DNA of 64,000 bases from Apiospora phragmitis (lineage: Eukaryota; Ascomycota; Sordariomycetes; Amphisphaeriales; Apiosporaceae). Below, piece after piece: positions 12,329 to 23,900 of the stretch. Position 1 is the first letter of the stretch. Every line of letters begins with the position of its first letter. The notes under the pieces are model-generated. The model made no database searches and had not been told where the DNA came from. It worked only from the letters and a program-made list of their open reading frames with translations. The stretch lies in assembly GCA_038363925.1 (NCBI GenBank), contig JAQQWL010000005.1:2728001-2792000 (forward strand). The letters run 5' to 3'. A program made the position numbers and the translations under genes.

Positions 12329-13740
12329 ATGGACCATTTCCCATTCAAGACTTTAAAACAAATCATTCAACTTGCCTTCGAAACCCAGCCATATAGGGCC
12401 AACCTTTCACAGTATGCCACGGTATCGCGAAAGTGGCAGATACATGTTGAGTTCATCACTTTCGAGACGATCTACCTGGACACAAGCCGCCTCTCCGAAG
12501 TCGAGAAAGTAATGACGCCTTTGAGACAACCCTATGTTAGGCAAACCAAGTTTACGATGCTGCCGCCGGAATCGGGAAGCCTAGACTCGCCTTCCCTGAT
12601 CAACTGCCCCCTATAAACGACTATCTCAATGATCTCAATGCTATTTTTCCTTCGGTCGAACCAGAGCAGCACGACATCAACAATGGGGACTTCTCTGATC
12701 AAGTGGCCCGTCTATTCGACTATCTTCACGGATGGCATCCTCTAGACCCAAAGATCAAGCTGTCCCTTAGGTTACCCTTAGCCCGAATCACTGGCACTGA
12801 TACATGGCGAACAAATCATCATTACAGCAGACCTGAGGCATTCATCAGCCTGCGACCAGACGTGTTCCGTCAGCTTCCAAGACTCCATTTCATCGTGGGG
12901 TTCAGCTATGCTCACACAATCACACTTGGACTATCAAGTGGACTATGGCTTCACCCTAAGGCATGCTGCGAAATAGCGAGCCGGTTCCCCAGCTTAGAAA
13001 GCATAGACTGGCATCTGGAAGAACTAGTCTGTGGCGATAATGCGTTGGAGGTCCAGATACGTAACGACTTCGCTGCCGCGTTGAATCTGGTACCTGCATC
13101 CGTATGGAAGCTCGCCTTGAAGTATGACTACTACCAAGCCCAAAGAGGGATCCTTGCCACCCCTGGACGCTGCCCACCAGGGAACCTTGACCCCCTCAGC
13201 GTGGCCTTGCGACGACTCTCAAAGCAACTGGAGGAGGTGACACTGGAGATGGTCATTGGTCCCGAGTTCTTCCCCGGCCCCCCCTTGAGTCTTTAGGAGG
13301 CATCCTGGCCGCGAACGCGTCAAGTCAGCGTCTCTGCGGGAGGTCGAACGCCCCAAGGAAACATCCTTTTCGAAATCCAACAACCCGTCCGCCGTCTGGT
13401 CGACCAATACTATATCGCTTCTGGGCGGGCTGCGGCGGCTGGTATGCCAAATCTCAGTTGCCTGAACATAGACTGGAAGAAATCGATCGAAATAACTTGC
13501 TCCTATACAGTCAGAAACGACCCCTCCGTCGCCCATTGTTATATCACTCACTTACCGACCATGGAACTGCCGGGACATATCGAGGAGATATGGTGGACGG
13601 CAGCAAAGGAATACCTTGGGGAGGGGGCAAGACTGGTTTTTGAACTCACCGGACTGCATTGGAAGGGCGGGTACATCCTCAGTGCTGACGAGGGGTCCAA
13701 TGTTCTTATGCGATCCGGTAAGTGGTTTCGGCAGGTCTGA
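12329..13740 (+). pseudogene. F-box-like/LRR-type fungal gene, decayed copy 2
   Basis: It starts MDHFPFKTLKQIIQLAFE, with YATVSRKWQIHVEFITFETI following, an F-box-like region. A one-base deletion near 12570-12580 (the gggaag run) shifts the frame; the continuing frame reads FPDQLPPINDYLNDLN, LHPKACCEIASRFPSLESID and LSVALRRLSKQLEEVTLEM. A TAG at 13294-13296 falls where copy 1 has Glu, after which the same frame runs open to 13740 (GGRTPQG, MPNLSCLNIDW, HIEEIWWTAAKEYLGEGARL). Copy 1 lies head-to-head on the other strand. Both copies carry one frameshift and one nonsense codon, at different places, so they decayed independently. The genomic parent, if any, lies outside the window. Confidence 0.65.
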
Positions 13741-14176
13741 CGGAGACTCTAGACGTCATTACGGCAGTTCCAATACTCAAGTACATAGTACCATGATTAC
13801 ACGTAAACCATTTCCACATCCAATTAGCCTAGAAGATTGTCGCTTGAAGCGTCGCCGCCGGGTATGGCCTTGCATTTATGCCGGAGTGTCGCGAGATTAG
13901 CCAGCCCTGATCGAATCAACTACATTTGCCTCGCTAAGCCTAAACCAGGAACGTCTTGTCCAAGCAGGGAGGGCTATCACTCATTTGCGACGAGCGATGA
14001 GGTTCATACGGCACAATTGATGCAGATCAACTTCATACACAGGAAACAGAACAGACTGTAAATTACAACTTTCTTGTCGGAAGAGACTGACATGATACGG
14101 TGTTGCTACGCTACGCTCCGCTATAACTTTGAGTAATCATTGAACCCACATGTAACGTAATTCATTAGGTGCCAAA

Positions 14177-16241
14177 TTAAATGCGAGGCCCCATCAGTTG
14201 AGTCTCCCTGAGGTGCTCCCGCCACGAAGCCACCGGATCAAAGCCGCTCCCGGCCGCCGCAGCCGCGAGCGAGCCAGCCTCAAAGCCGCCATTCTTCTTC
14301 ACGCCGTACAGGTACGGCTTCTCGTCGGCGTAGCAAGCCGTCTCCTGGTCCTCGGGCAGGGTGCCGTCCAGGATGTACGCCTTCATGCGGGCGTCGGTGC
14401 AGGCCGAGCGGTCGCGGCCCGACGAATGACCGAATCCGTGGTGGACGATCAGCCTTGCATTATCCGCCATCTCCGCGAGGAGCCGGCGCCCGTTGCGCAG
14501 CGGCGTCGCCGGGTCGTAGGTCTCGGCCACCAGCAGCACCGGGTTCTTCAGCGTGTGGTTCAGGTCGCCGCGGTAGACCTCGGCGGGCTTGGGCCAGTAG
14601 GTGGTGTAGTGGTGGCAGGCAAAGACGAAAAACCGCGAGTCGCCTGAGATCCAAGAAAGCTTGGTCATTATTTCCCACTTTTCTTCCCACCATTCCAAGC
14701 CCCAATCTTTGTCGTCGTACGCGTCGGAGCAGACGACCATTAGCGTGAGCTCCAAGGAGGAAGGCTTCTTGCTCGACGCCGTACATGGCAGGGTCGGGTC
14801 GTACTGCCAGATAGCCGCCTCGAGGAACTCCCCCGCGAGGGTGGTATTGCCGTGTCCCAGCTCGTACAGCATCTGAGCAAGGGCCTTCCAGCTATGGGGA
14901 TTGTAAAGACTCTGGTAGATGGCGCCCACAACCTCCGAGTACATCACCAGTGAAGCGCCACTCTTCACCGTGTAAGCCGGTAGCGGGTGAGAAACTAGAT
15001 CGCCGATGACCCCCCGCACCCAAACGTCAAGCTCAAGAAGCGAGAGGCTTTTGCCATCTACGTCCTTGGCAAGGGCGCAATGCTCCGGCCCGGCTTTGAG
15101 ACACTCGCCCAGGAAGCCGTCATGCCAAGCATCGGTGACATTATCGAGAGAAGTCCACCCGAACCCCCCGGCCTTTCGGTGATCTGAAGACGAGCTCGGT
15201 GCCATCGAGGATCAGCCGACCGACGCTGTTGGGAAACATGTTGGCGTACGTTTGTCCGATGCCCGTGCCGTAGCTGACCATGAAGCCCGTCAGCTCCTCC
15301 TCGCCCAGGGCCTTGCGGATCTCCTCGACGTCGCGGGCCACGAAGGCCGTGCTGACGAAGCGGCCCAGGTCGCCCTGGCGCTCCCAACAGGACCGCAAGG
15401 TCGCGTTGTTGTAGGCGTTCATCAGGTCCAGCTGCATCTTGTTCGAGTCCACGGCGGCGCGGTACTTTTGCGTCGCCAGCGTCCAGCGGTCCCGGTCGGC
15501 GTCGTGCGGGAAGCACGCCACCGCGGGCTGCGAGGTGTTGACGCCGCGGGGGTCCCAGCCCAGCACGTCGTAGCGGCCGCCGCTGAGCCGCTCCGTGATG
15601 TCTTCCGCCGCCCGCCACGTGTATTCGGTGCCGCTACCACCGGGGCCGCCCGGGTTCACAACGATCGTGCGCTCCGTCTTTTTGGTTGTTGAGGAGGCAC
15701 CAGTATGTTCAGAAAGAACCGAGACCTGGAACTTGGTCACGGCCAGCCTCACGATGCGCGGGTCGGACTTGTTGGTGTAGTCGAGCGGCACATCGAGATA
15801 GCCGCACATGTAGATGCCGCGTCCGGCATACGGGTCATTTTGCTCCGTTGAACCTGACGAGGAGGTTCGGTTGCCCCAGTTCCAGTGGTCGGGGTTGGGG
15901 TCGAAGAGCTTCGCCCATGACTCGTCAGGGTTAGGGTCCTCGATGGCGGGCGGGAGGCTCGTGCTCGTGCAGGGGATGAAGCGGAAGGAGTCGTCAGGTT
16001 GAGGGAAGCGGCCAAAACGCGACGATGATGCGCCACAGTGTGCTGGCTGCCTCGTGGGTGGGAAGAGCTGGTTGGTGCCGGGCAGCGAGGCCAGCGTCGG
16101 ATAGAAGAGGTAGAGGAGTTCCAGGACGATGATGACCTGCCAGACGTAATTCGGGACCGTGAACCGCTCCCTACTACGTCTTGGCGGTTCCGGCCCCTCT
16201 GGCTGGCCCTTCTTGGGTACTAGAGCTGAAGCTTCCTCCAT
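14177..16241 (-). CDS. S33-family tripeptidyl aminopeptidase-like hydrolase, membrane-anchored (one frameshift)
   Basis: An alpha/beta-hydrolase peptidase of the tripeptidyl aminopeptidase (TAP) type, expected to release short peptides from N-termini outside the cell or in the secretory path. The start at 16241 (MEEASALVPKKG) is preferred; an in-frame Met lies 16 codons upstream. A single N-terminal membrane segment (NYVWQVIIVLELLYLFYP) implies a type II anchor. Motifs in order are VVNPGGPGGSG, LGWDPRGVNTS, the nucleophile region MVSYGTGIGQTYANMFP (Ser of VSYG), the acid VAETYDPATPLRNG (Asp) and GFGHSS (His). The frame breaks at about 15178-15190, between ILDGTELV and DHRKAGGFGWTSLDN; restoring two lost bases (a GA unit) would rejoin it. 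All catalytic residues survive on one side or the other. It is either an assembly error or a recently disabled gene. Confidence 0.82.
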
Positions 16242-16731
16242 TGTGATCAATTGAGAGCATTGGCGATGGATTGTTGCATGAGACAACAATGGTTGCGTGA
16301 AACCATTCTTACAAGATGATCTGATCTCGGCTTCGGATCGGGTTGGTGTACTGTTTCGGCAAGGCGCAGTTGCTGTGCCGCTGTAGCTGACGGGTCGCAG
16401 TGACGACAGTGCCCAGTGTGGGGTAATTGATCAGCTAACCCGATGGCTGCCTAGCGGGCTCAGGGGCTGGTGCCTGGTGGAATCCGGTCAGGCGCTTAAT
16501 CCTAAATAAACGACGCGACGGCAAACTACAAAAACTCGTCATGGAGACTGTTGATACTAGACTGGTATTCCAATATCTACCGTAAAGAGTGGGTGCATCT
16601 TGTTCTTGGGTACGACTGGAGAAAATGTAGGATTGGCAAAGTGGTTGCTACCAGCTCGCTCGCCAAAGTGGTAGTTACATACCTACTGGTGTACCAGGGA
16701 GTTTGGCCAGGGGTCAGGATATAGCAAATAA
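16242..16731. other. Intergenic
   Basis: Upstream region of the peptidase gene and 3' side of the next gene; no coding sequence seen. Confidence 0.4.
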
Positions 16732-17811
16732 CTACGGAGAAATCGCGACGTCAATGGTGCCTTTCTGGATAAGCTCAATCCCCGTAGCTATCTGCTTCTG
16801 ATCAATCTCCTGTGGAATACGGGCGAAGATTTTCGGGTTGAAATTCAGGTCGAACTTAACCGACTCGACACTCGACTTGTTCACGGCATATTCGCGAGCT
16901 TCTTGTGATACCTGGAATTGGATAACCCGGGTCACTGTGCGCACGTTCGGTTTAGATGTGATAACTCTGGTTGCAATGAAAGAAGGGAAACCTGCCTGCC
17001 TGCGTAGTTCCAGTGATAGGTTGCTCATTGTACTTGGTCAGCATGATCCAGTACTGCTGCGTATTAGCGGTTCTCGAGGATGACAACTTGATCCCGTCGC
17101 TGATCTTCTTCATGACCTTTTCCAAGCTGTTGAAGACAGAGGCTGGGACAGCATAACCTTCAAGCACCGCAGCCAGGATCTCGGTATGGAATTCCGCTTT
17201 ATTCACTGCGATATGCTTCGACATATTTTGGGCGAATGTTTTGGCGAGCCTAGGGGTTGTTTCTTCAGTCAGTGACTTGCAACGCGAAAAGCCTACTGTT
17301 AATTAGAGGTGTGAAAATAGCTACTCACCATGTCAATTGACGCATCAGATACTCAAAAACATTTGCCCTGTAAGAGCCACGGGCCAGTGAATCCTGCTGT
17401 AGCTTGCCTGCATCAATCTGCTGCTGGACCTTGCCCTCAACCTGTGTAGTGGACCAGGCTTGCCATGACTGCACCAAGTCCATCAGCTCCTGCAGTGCCT
17501 TCTTGGCATCTCCTTCGAGCTGCAGAGGGAAGTTGATAAAGAAGATGGTTTGGACATCATCTTCTGCCTTCGCTCTCGCGAGAGCTCTGTCGAAGTCAAT
17601 AGGAGGAAGTCTGGGCTCATACTCCCCCTATGTGGTTCCAGCTTCAACGACGCGGGAAACTCGGTCAAGCTGCAATTTTTCTAGATTGAGATCTGTTTTG
17701 GCCGAAGTGATCCCCAAGGCTCATTTCAAGATATGCTACGTGATCCACATCATGTTCATGGTTCTCGCCACTGTCTTTAATGGGATCGGTCATTCCCATA
17801 CTCTGAGCCAT
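16732..17811 (-). pseudogene. Unrecognised protein gene, broken by indels and one UAG
   Basis: The inferred start is 17811 (MAQSMGMTDPIKDSGE). One intron (17250-17328, GT..AG) joins ...FEYLMRQLT to WLAKTFAQNMSKHIAVNKAEF. Three interruptions exist. An extra base in the C run 17712-17715 (plus view) separates MSLG from ITSAKTDLNLEKLQLDRV. A TAG at 17628-17630 lies between VVEAGTT and GEYEPRLPPIDFDRALARAK. A one-base shift near 17028 lies between YWIMLTKY and SNLSLELRRQAGFPSF. The repaired product would be about 330 residues, soluble, with no signal peptide or membrane segment visible. I do not recognise the family. The open frame after each break is long and protein-like, so this was a real gene until recently, or still is if the breaks are sequencing errors. 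Confidence 0.55.
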
Positions 17812-18032
17812 CTTGGTGAAATTTGAGGGACAGAAAGTCGCTGGAATCTACTTTGAGGGTAGGTCTACGGTTTGAAGGACAAGACCAGATGTGATTAAAA
17901 CCCCAATTCACAGCTGTCTATATATGCACACCAGCATTCAAACAACTAGGCTTCGTAGGTTGATTGTGGCGGCTTTATTAATATTTTGATATTTCTCTCA
18001 GGCCACTCATTCAAGACAACAGAGTCTAGAAT

Positions 18033-18345
18033 ATGCCATCTCAGCCTCCAACTGAGACCACCATTCAGCTGAGCTCAGCAAGGGATGTATTCACAGCTAC
18101 TTTCGAGACTTGTGGCTTGGCAAAATCTATGAAGGGCCTCGATAGGCTAACACTAAGTGCACTTACTGAACGTGGCTGCTCAATGCATGAGCTTAGAACC
18201 GGCCCTCATAAGCAATTCAGCTACATGAGGTTTGTATTCATGATTCATACGTTCTTACCGACTCACCACTCAGTCTTTGATTCTCCTGTGGTCAATATCA
18301 ACTTATCACTCCTCACATAGAGGCTGGTATTCCAAAGAAGCATAA
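18033..18345 (+). CDS. Small hypothetical protein, two exons
   Basis: Exon 18033-18229 and exon 18321-18345, joined across a GT..AG intron (gtttgt donor, cacatag acceptor), give 73 residues starting MPSQPPTETTIQLSSARD and ending RGWYSKEA. Without splicing the frame reads to 18320. No domain, signal peptide or homologue is recognised. The only support is a reasonable start context and splice sites. Confidence 0.25.
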
Positions 18346-19399
18346 GAGCTGCTTGGCTGTCTGCAGCTAGCAGTCATCATGAATTATCACCTCTTACTGA
18401 CATGCCACTCCATTGACCCTACATGAATACACTCTCAGCGTCTATGCTTGATGGTAAGGAGGCCCCCCAGTGAGACAGAACAAAATATCGTTGGTGCTCC
18501 TGTCCGTCTGGCACAGGAGCGTCGAAGTACTACAAGAGACACGTCACGACCAAATGCATCCCATCTTCTCATTATAACCCATGTTTGTCCCATCATAGCC
18601 TTAGTGGGCGTACTCTGCTGCTCGAGTCTGAAAGGGGTTGTAATTCAAGCTTTGTCTTTGACTATGATTGATGTGGACATCCTGAGGATACTCCTCGAGC
18701 TGTGACAGTCCCGATCAATGTTATATATGATCTGCCCTCCAGTAACACACAACGTGTGGTGATATCCGAAGTTCCCTTTCCCGAATCGTTCTTAATGTTA
18801 AGTATTGCTTCAACATTCCTATCAAACCCCCTAGAGGCTTTACAATGTGGTAATCGGGCCCCATGTTAATCACACCTGGAAACTAATTCCCTGGTTTCCT
18901 CTTAGATTATCTGTTTGCCTACCAAATACATTCGTGGCCCTGAAACATACGGTGTTGGTCTTTAACATGTTCATCATGTGTATATCAAACCTACATTATC
19001 TTGCTATAGACAAATGCACTATTCTACAAAGGCTAAACAACTGCTCGGGGCTGTTAGTTAGGTAGGTATAACACCACCTAATAACATCAGCACTGATAAG
19101 ACAACATAACGCCTATGTTAGAAGAATGTATAGAGAGTGATTAAACAAGGGGTCCGTTTTCTCCAGCAGCACATATTAAGACTATTAAGAGAACACATAG
19201 CCTGTGTTAAGAGAACATTTAGAGAGTGATTAAACAAGTGCTCCGTTTCTCTCCCGGCCGCACCTATATATATGGATGGCTCGTCTAGAGCTTTTCTCGA
19301 TATCAAAAGTCACCAACAAAGTCCTTTCACTTGAACACACTTCACCAAAAGAAAAGACAAGCAAATACATCATCCTCACTCATCTGCAATCCAGCCAAG
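18346..19399. other. Gene-poor stretch with direct repeats near its right end
   Basis: No convincing gene between 18346 and 19399. The right end holds two direct repeats (listed separately) and a TATA-like tatatatatgg at about 19265, placed to serve the gene that starts at 19400. Confidence 0.4.
19111..19254 (+). repeat. Two-copy direct repeat upstream of the cysteine-rich gene
   Basis: The units at 19111-19164 and 19200-19254 share the core agagagtgattaaacaag and the flanks gcct(a/g)tgtta and ctccgtttctc, with scattered differences. They sit about 150-290 bp before the start codon at 19400 and just upstream of the TATA-like site. They could be duplicated regulatory sites. Confidence 0.7.
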
Positions 19400-19621
19400 A
19401 TGTGTGTCATCGATAGCAAGCCAGTCTTCTGTCAGAAGTGTAGGCGGATCGGAAAGATCGTTGTCAACGAGATTTCGACATGCACCGAGTGCCCTGAGGA
19501 GAATGGCGAGTACAAGCACTTCTTGTGCCCAGAGCTCCAAGAGACTGTCCTCCCTCCGCTTCAGGGCACGTGCGAGATTTGTGACCCCAACCACGGCATT
19601 CCGTGGGGTGACTGGAAATAA
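19400..19621 (+). CDS. Small cysteine-rich protein with CxxC pairs
   Basis: The frame MCVIDSKPVFCQKCRRIG... encodes 73 residues ending GIPWGDWK. It has CxxC pairs at about 11/14, 28/31 and 58/61 plus single Cys at 2 and 43, a spacing that suggests zinc binding. The start at 19400 (aagATG) is chosen; an upstream in-frame Met at 19331 would add 23 polar residues. There is no signal peptide, so it is probably intracellular. A TATA-like box and repeated upstream elements support it as an expressed gene. The family is not recognised. Confidence 0.55.
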   Translation: MCVIDSKPVFCQKCRRIGKIVVNEISTCTECPEENGEYKHFLCPELQETVLPPLQGTCEICDPNHGIPWGDWK

Positions 19622-20285
19622 ATCAACAAGTTGCCAAAAACCCCTAGCCTCCGGCTTTGGACAGGTAATGAGGACAACAACGATGATTTGTTGCGAAAAA
19701 CATATAAGTTATTCGTAACGATGGATGCTTTCAGATAGATAAAGAATATGCTAATAAACAAAAGTCTACAGACCTAATACACTGAAAGGTGAGCCTTTGT
19801 AAAAACCATGGAGTGAACATAAAGCATGAAGGGTGAGTGACAGTTCTTTTCAACGAGAACAAAGATGGCTCTGGGTATGATAGCCAAGAAGAAAGCAGGC
19901 ATTTTTTACTTCCCCATGAGCCGGTGGAAACAATGCATTTACACAATGCGCTGTTTTCCGTCAGCCTCTCCTGTATACAACATACACCGTCAGACACAAC
20001 CACTCACAAGACAAGATACTAACTTAGACTGATTATTAATTCGCTGCGTGTAGATATAGATCTCGAAACTTATTAATAATGCTTCTCTGCTGGCAAGGGC
20101 GGGTAGCATGGGTAAGATTCGAACCCCAGACCTTTCCAATGAGGTTTGGAACTGTGAGGCGGAGTCAAAAAAGAAATTATTTAACTGTTTCACTGCCATC
20201 CCACCAGATGTTCCATGGCAATGGATCAATTTATGAAAGTCGCCGATGTCATAGGCCTATAAGAGGCCTCGTAGTACTAATTCTC
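19622..20285. other. Intergenic with a tRNA/SINE-like relic
   Basis: No protein gene is visible. The only feature is the tRNA-like relic at about 20085-20200 (listed separately). Confidence 0.4.
20085..20200 (-). repeat. tRNA-derived (SINE-like) relic
   Basis: On the minus strand, ggggttcgaatcttaccc contains a near-perfect pol III B-box (GGTTCGAATC). Just upstream lies gactccgcctcacagttcc, which resembles an anticodon-arm and variable-arm region. The T-stem cannot pair properly and no complete tRNA fold was found, so a working tRNA gene is unlikely. A tattaataa tail follows. It may belong with the A-box-like sequence at 1318-1335 to one tRNA-derived repeat family. Confidence 0.35.
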
Positions 20286-20919
20286 TCAGCACAAACACGA
20301 GAACATCATGGGCGGGATCCAGCCGCGCGCGTACTCGAGCGCAAAGCAGCCCGCGTCCGGGATCCGGTAGCCCTTGGCCTCGCCCTGCGCCAGGTGGTAC
20401 ACCGAGCCCGGCCGGTACACCTCGGCCTCGTACGCGCCCGCCCGGTAGGCCCACTCCTCGCCCGTCAGGATGTGGAAGTAGTCGTCCGCCGTGTGGCGGC
20501 CGCTGTGGCCTTCGGTCCCGATGGCGGAGCCGTAGATGATCAGGTACTCAGTGATACCTGTGGGGACTGGTAAGTAAGTACTGGACAGAAAACATAGCAG
20601 CGCTGGCTGTGTGTAGGCTTTTGGTGGTTTACTAACTGGCATGAATAATGAACATGGAGCCCATGGCGCCGCCATGGTTGTTGAAAAACCATTCCTGCTT
20701 CAGGTTGACATTCTGGGGATACATCTCATGAAGCTCCATCGTGATATAATCAACAATGGCACGCGTGTCGTTCCCATGAGCAGCGATGCCGCGCTTGGCC
20801 AGGTCGTGCAGATGGTCCAACTGGAGAATGTAGAACGACTCGAGGTTTCGATCCAGCAAGTAGATTATAGACGACAGAGTCGCGACCAGGATCGCGATAT
20901 ATGTCAGAGGTCGCGTCAT
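20286..20919 (-). CDS. ERG2: C-8 sterol isomerase, C-terminally truncated
   Basis: ERG2 converts fecosterol to episterol in ergosterol synthesis in the ER membrane. Exons are complement(20637-20919) and complement(20286-20557), joined by a GT..AG intron. The product is 184 residues, starting MTRPLTYIAILVATLSSIIY (membrane anchor). It carries the family blocks MELHEMYPQNVNLKQEWFFN, GGAMGSMFIIHAS, GTEGHSGRHTADDYFHIL, TGEEWAYRAG and CFALEYARGWIPPM. The protein then ends abruptly at FSCLC, whereas family members continue about 35 more residues (a tail with DTL-STLDFPTLW and a final GREM-type block). In a neighbouring frame just after the break, LRELVLRGLL vaguely recalls that final block, so an internal deletion is possible. 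It may be a partly disabled or extra copy. Confidence 0.85.
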
Positions 20920-23900
20920 GATGTGCGAGTTTGCCTGTTTCGGGTTATCCGGGGACTGGGGGTAAAAGAAGGAGGTTAAAGAAAACGCGCCAACCACAAT
21001 TAAGGAGCAAAAGGTGAAAGATTGGAGTTATAACACTTCTGGAGCATCTACGGGGCAACTCAAAGGGTAAGCTAAGTGTTTGCCCGGAAAGCGGGAGTGG
21101 GCCGTATTGTGTGTTGTGGGTTCCAGGCGGTTAGACAACCGTGTATCGACTTTCAGATGGCACTCACCGCTGAATTGACCCGGCAGAGAGGCAGTCAAAT
21201 ACTTACCCGACTATGGTGGTCGGGGTTCTCATTCGGAGTTATGCCGGTCGAGGGAACCTATCCTCGTTAAAATTCGCTTGGCAGCTGTGCCGCTTGGGTG
21301 CATAATGCGCCTCGCTGTCTCGCGAGTGCCTATATGGGCGGAGAGACATAGGAGCAAGCTAGAGCCTTGTTCCGTGCACTAAAAATTGCCTTCATATCGT
21401 GGCTGGTTGGGCGATAGAGTGGTTCGTAAGTATGTCTGTATCTGTGTTTAGAATCATATCTGAATACATCCGGAGGCGCAGAATACTAGAATCACCAAAG
21501 AACCCCTTTTGGGGGCTTACTCGAAATACAAGAATACCGAAAGGTGGCGGTGGTTAGGATAGGGTTACGAATGCAAATATAACATGTACTATGTCAGTGG
21601 CGAACGCGATGGCCATACAAGTGGCTGCATTTAACCGACTCTCTGGACTCTGACTTCCTTCACCTCACATTGTTCCTTGGCGCGTTATAACCAAGTTGAT
21701 AGTACCAAGTAGGGGTATCTACCAGCATGATAGACCAGTAGTTCATATGGCTAGCATTGACGTTGGGAAGTAATAGAAAGCAAGAGCAATTACGCCTCGC
21801 CAAACCATAATGATGTCGGCGATCAAGCTAAGTTCAATTATCAGAAAGCGCCATGTAAAAGGTAGCTCGAACACAAGAGAGGACTGGGATAATGGTGATG
21901 GTGTAATTCGTATACTGAAGGGGTGTCTGTTGTGGTAAAGGAGCTGTCGCTATAGAGGTCAGGGGTCAGAGTACACTAGCAACGGTTCCCTGCTTACTTA
22001 GTAATAGTCTCCTTTCTCTACATATATCCCTGAGAGAGAATACTCCTTTGTGTCAGGATTCTCTTCTTCTGTTAGGTAGCACTTTATTACCTGCTAATAC
22101 TTGCTCAACACAATATTTATACATGCCCCTAAGAGCTCTCTGTGATGACACAGGAATCAAGTGTCCCTTCGGGGTCAAGAAAAAGATATCCGAGGATAGC
22201 TTTGCCATTGGCCGAGTCTATCATGGACCATACTGGTGTCGGGGATGGGGCAAGAGCCGAATTGTCCGCGGAACCATCGATACTCGACTAGTTGGCGAAA
22301 ATTGCCAAGATGACAAGCATACCGGAACTGAAGCGAACGACTATAGGCCACTTCAGCGCCTTGGAAATATTCCTGCCGGGAGAGGGGATTCCCTTGGCCA
22401 GGTGCATAGCTACGTCGAGACAAGAAATAAAGAATTGGGGCCATCGAAGTCAATGAGAAAGGCAACGCCGTCGTTCCTTCTGGACTCGTCGCCGAAAGTA
22501 CGGAGGCGCGCAAGGCCGCCATGGTAAAGAGGGTAGCGGCGATCGCCATGATGGTCGTGGTCAAACCCCGTTCACAGCTTCTACACAAGCCTGAGTCCAG
22601 GAACTTAACGAGTTAAGTGATGCTTAGCAGCTGTAGACCATTATCTTCGGAAAGGGTATTCACGCCGAGTTGGATGCAATGCCCAGGAGACGATTCATCC
22701 ACTTAAGTTGCCGAGTCCGGCAATGGGTCCAAATCAATATCATTCTTCCGCGTGCGCAAACATTTGTTATAGCTGGTGTGAAGGCAGCATCACGCCAAAA
22801 GGATTATGCTATTGACGGTGAGAACGTCGAGACGACATCATGCAATGAGGTAGATGTTGAAAATTATGAAGACACTATGCATAGATTTGATCTTGAGATG
22901 AGATGGAATATCCTCCAACCTGGGTTAGCGTGTTAGATTATGCCCTACTGCTGCTGGCTATGGCTTCTACTCTTTATTAGATGGAGATGGATATAAAATG
23001 TCCACGGATGATTAGGACTCAGTATTGATATTGATATTGATATTGCGCGGTTGAGCCAAAAGTGGACATATATCATAGCTTTATTGAGTTTTAACCAGGC
23101 ACTGACTTGCCAACATTATTATGTGCGATGCAACAGGTGAGGCTCGATATGTACAGACCAAGGGCCGGCTGTGGTTGCATTCATGCGCTGGACACCAGAA
23201 AATTCTGAGCCTCTCAAACTTTTGCGGTATCTCCGTTGATACTACGCTGTGTCCAGGACCTCAAAGGTGAAAAGGGGACATTTTCCCAGCCTCTCGGACA
23301 GTCTATCAGGGAACGCCCAAATTCTAGCTGTATGGCCAACGAGGTACGCTTCTCTAGGTTGCCCAGTGGTGTTGCTTTTCTGATATCGGTGGTCATCATC
23401 AACGCGCGGATTTCCCCCTTCAAACTGCAGAGTTGTACTAACGATCGGGGGACATCATTATTCGATGCTTTCACGTTCGGCCGCGAAGTCTCGGCTGGAG
23501 CGTCGAACTGCTGTTTAAAAACTACGCGGGAGGCGTCCACGTTTGGTGTGTTGGATGACCCATCCCTAATGTATATTGCAGCCAACCTGACATGAACCGT
23601 GGGAGAGCAGCTTCGTTTCAGTGCCATATTGAAGCTGTGATCAACAACCGGCACTTATGTAAGCCAGACTCAGGAACTGGATGTTCCGTTCGGCCCTTCC
23701 GGCAACTTGTTACTTGGTACAGTAAAGTTGTGTCTGTAAAGCATCAAATCTACAACGGCCATCTAACGGTAGTAATACGGGGGAGTCGCGTTTGTGTAGA
23801 TTGATATTTTCAAGACGACGCGGTGAGGTCCTTATATCCTTATAGCGTAAATTTCAAGGTTGTTTAGCGACAGAGTAGCCTGTAGTAAAACACACTGGGC

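Noticed and set aside
14198..14647. Plus-strand frame in the peptidase gene
   Set aside because: Antisense shadow of the S33 peptidase; the catalytic motifs are on the minus strand.
22048..22588. Overlapping frames on both strands (159 and 137 codons)
   Set aside because: Neither has a domain, codon bias or splice support; the minus one has a hydrophobic start but not a clear signal peptide.
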